A DNA stretch of 64,000 bases from Ailanthus altissimus (lineage: Eukaryota > Streptophyta > Magnoliopsida > Sapindales > Simaroubaceae). Positions 62,601 to 64,000 of the stretch are shown here, in pieces; position 1 is the first letter of the stretch; each line of letters opens with the position of its first letter. The stretch covers positions 24,230,014-24,294,013 of the forward strand of contig OX327699.1 in NCBI GenBank assembly GCA_946807835.1, given 5' to 3'. The translations under genes were made by a program, and so were the position numbers. The notes under the pieces were generated by a model that saw only the letters and a program-made list of their open reading frames with translations, had not been told where the DNA came from and ran no database searches.

Positions 62601-62962
62601 AATCCAGTAAAAACTGTTGCCATTGTTTGCACATACAACTAAAATATACGGTTCCAAATTCATTAACATTTGGAATTTCGAATGCTAGTTTAGCTATGTA
62701 CCGAGAAGTTAATTAAAATCTAACTTGAGATTCAAACAAAATCACAAAATCATCATATTCAAAATGGTCCCTCGTTGAAAAAAAACTCTGTAGAAACTAA
62801 AGAACGTAATCGAGGAAATTGCCTGGAGTGATAGAGATCGCGATTGAGGGGCGTGAGAGACGAACTGTTGAGATTATCATCGCAGTTAACGAAAATTTGC
62901 AAAGAAGCAAAGATAGAAAGGGAGAAACAGTAGAGGGAAAAGTTACGACGTCGTATGGTCAT
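59645..62962 (-). CDS. M14 zinc carboxypeptidase, membrane-anchored
   Basis: M14 enzymes remove C-terminal residues from peptides. Eleven exons join in frame to 438 aa: 62962-62823, 62568-62514, 62426-62316, 62069-61932, 61658-61568, 61502-61447, 61297-61172, 60785-60646, 60396-60324, 60238-60164 and 59956-59645. Residues 1-27 form a signal peptide. Zinc ligands are His107 and Glu110 (QHGREL) and His235 (NVHSGM). The substrate-binding motif is DLNRNW (183-188), and the catalytic Glu310 lies in AFTFE. A hydrophobic segment near 405-422 is followed by a basic tail, predicting a C-terminal membrane anchor with the catalytic domain in the secretory lumen or outside. Intron 1 uses a GC donor. The family assignment is firm; the substrate is unknown. 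It resembles Arabidopsis At5g42320. Confidence 0.92.
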
Positions 62963-64000
62963 GATGAGCGCAGAACTGAAGTGAAAAAATGTTCTGTTCT
63001 GTTTGCTTTCTTTTTATCTTATTTCTTTATCCGATGATGAGGGACACAAAAAGAAATAGAGAGAATCAACCAATGTGGTCTTGTCAGTTTGTCTCTGAAA
63101 TTTCCACGTTCAACAGCCATTTTTCAGATTTTTTTTTTTTTGGTTTTATTTTATTTTATATATTCCGTCGTTGCATCACACGGTGAATAAAAATGTTTCC
63201 ACCAATCGGATGATTCAGATCAAGGCACTCGAGTGGGACCCTCCATTATAGGATGATAGGGCGATGGGTAGCCAGGTCGGCAGGAAGATAATGGACCCTT
63301 TGGCCCATAGAAAATGCGGCTTTCTCAATTCGTTGGTCCAAGCCTATTTCACAATGGCGTTATATTCTCGTGTGGGTTCATCACCCAAAGTCATCCAACT
63401 TCTCCAAGAAAGATGAGCTTATGAGGCACTAGAGAGCTGTGACTCTGACCCAGACCAAATGGAACTGAGTTCTCATTTCGAATGGCCCAACCCCATTTAC
63501 ACAATGAATGTCGCTCACATTCAAACTCTGTTATAATCTAGTTCTCCTTTTAAATCCCGTCAAGTAATTCTAATTAATCCGTTAGATAAGCAATTCTAGT
63601 TAATCCGTTAGATAAACAATTCTAATTAATATAAACATTCTAGTTACTTAATAATAATGTTACATTAATTAATTAACAATAATGTTATGATTACAAAGTA
63701 TGTATTAATTAAAACTTGACAAGTGATTTTCAATAACTCCACTAAATTTTATACATATATCTTCTAAAAATATTTTAACAATAAATTCAATTATATTGTT
63801 ATGCTTACAAAGTATGTATTTTAATTTTGTAAGAGTAATACTACAATAGGCAATAACTTTATTTTAATTAATCATTAAAGGTTGATAAATTGTTTTCTAA
63901 TACGGTGGAGAGATTTCACGAACCCAACACTTAGAAAAAATGTTAAAAATATTGGCTAATGAAATGATTGGCATGCAAAAAGAAGTTTTTCAAAGTTAAT
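62963..64000. other. Carboxypeptidase 5' flank and right edge
   Basis: The first ~150 bp likely hold the 5' leader and promoter of the minus-strand carboxypeptidase gene, with a T-rich run at 63129-63140. Between 63540 and 63640 a short unit (aattctagttaatccgttagataa) is repeated two to three times. The rest is AT-rich. No gene is supported to the window edge. Confidence 0.45.

Noticed and set aside
1..64000. CRISPR arrays, bacterial operons or phage genes
   Set aside because: The window is plant nuclear DNA; the tandem repeats present have no regular spacer structure.

Overview
The window is nuclear DNA of a flowering plant, almost certainly a woody eudicot. The evidence is spliced genes with GT-AG introns, plant-only families (ESV1-type starch protein, CRP1-type PPR protein, BAHD acyltransferase, DUF760 protein), a tRNA-Leu gene, and long AT-rich intergenic DNA full of plant transposon relics. 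Citrus or a relative is a guess from overall impression; nothing here fixes the genus. All exon boundaries were read by eye from splice sites and reading frame.

Intact protein genes (six): an ESV1-like starch-granule protein (11957-15967, +, 11 exons, 439 aa); a protein O-fucosyltransferase-family glycosyltransferase (24784-28646, -, 10 exons, 572 aa); a chloroplast DUF760 protein (39918-42187, +, 7 exons, 337 aa); a BAHD acyltransferase (48133-49530, +, single exon, 465 aa); a CRP1-like chloroplast PPR protein (55723-58896, +, 4 exons, 710 aa); and an M14 zinc carboxypeptidase with a secretory signal and a C-terminal membrane segment (59645-62962, -, 11 exons, 438 aa). A tRNA-Leu(UAG) gene lies at 38586-38665 on the minus strand.

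Broken genes (three): an EIPR1/TSSC1-type WD40 gene (977-9585, +) keeps nearly all exons in order but carries frameshifts and stops. A BAHD copy (50180-51262, +) is a decayed tandem duplicate of the intact one. A TSR1 ribosome-biogenesis gene (52518-54193, -) has lost its whole middle, so its first two exons are joined to its last exons across a tiny remnant intron, and its last two exons are frameshifted.

Mobile DNA dominates the rest. Inside the WD40 pseudogene lie an internally deleted Ty3/gypsy chromovirus (2236-5036) and an 860-bp hAT-type element with a perfect 8-bp target duplication (6741-7600) that holds about five tandem tRNA-like modules. A poly-A retroposon flanked by 13-bp repeats sits at 10116-10420. 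Two 2-2.5 kb solo-LTR-like copies of one family lie in opposite orientation (about 18645-23638 and 33437-35974). The first is split by another 2.9-kb solo LTR with a GAATA target duplication, and its 5' edge is in a 590-bp tandem duplication. A decayed DUF1985/Ulp1-protease transposon spans about 30240-33240. A long-TIR MITE lies at about 42963-43904.

Gene order suggests ancient synteny. From memory, ESV1 and TSR1 are neighbours in Arabidopsis (At1g42430/At1g42440), as are the CRP1-like gene and the carboxypeptidase (At5g42310/At5g42320). Here the two pairs lie together, with the ESV1-TSR1 pair pulled apart by roughly 37 kb of other genes and transposons. No operon-like or dedicated multi-gene system was found. 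The most unusual signals are the tRNA-like array inside the hAT element and the internally deleted TSR1 gene.
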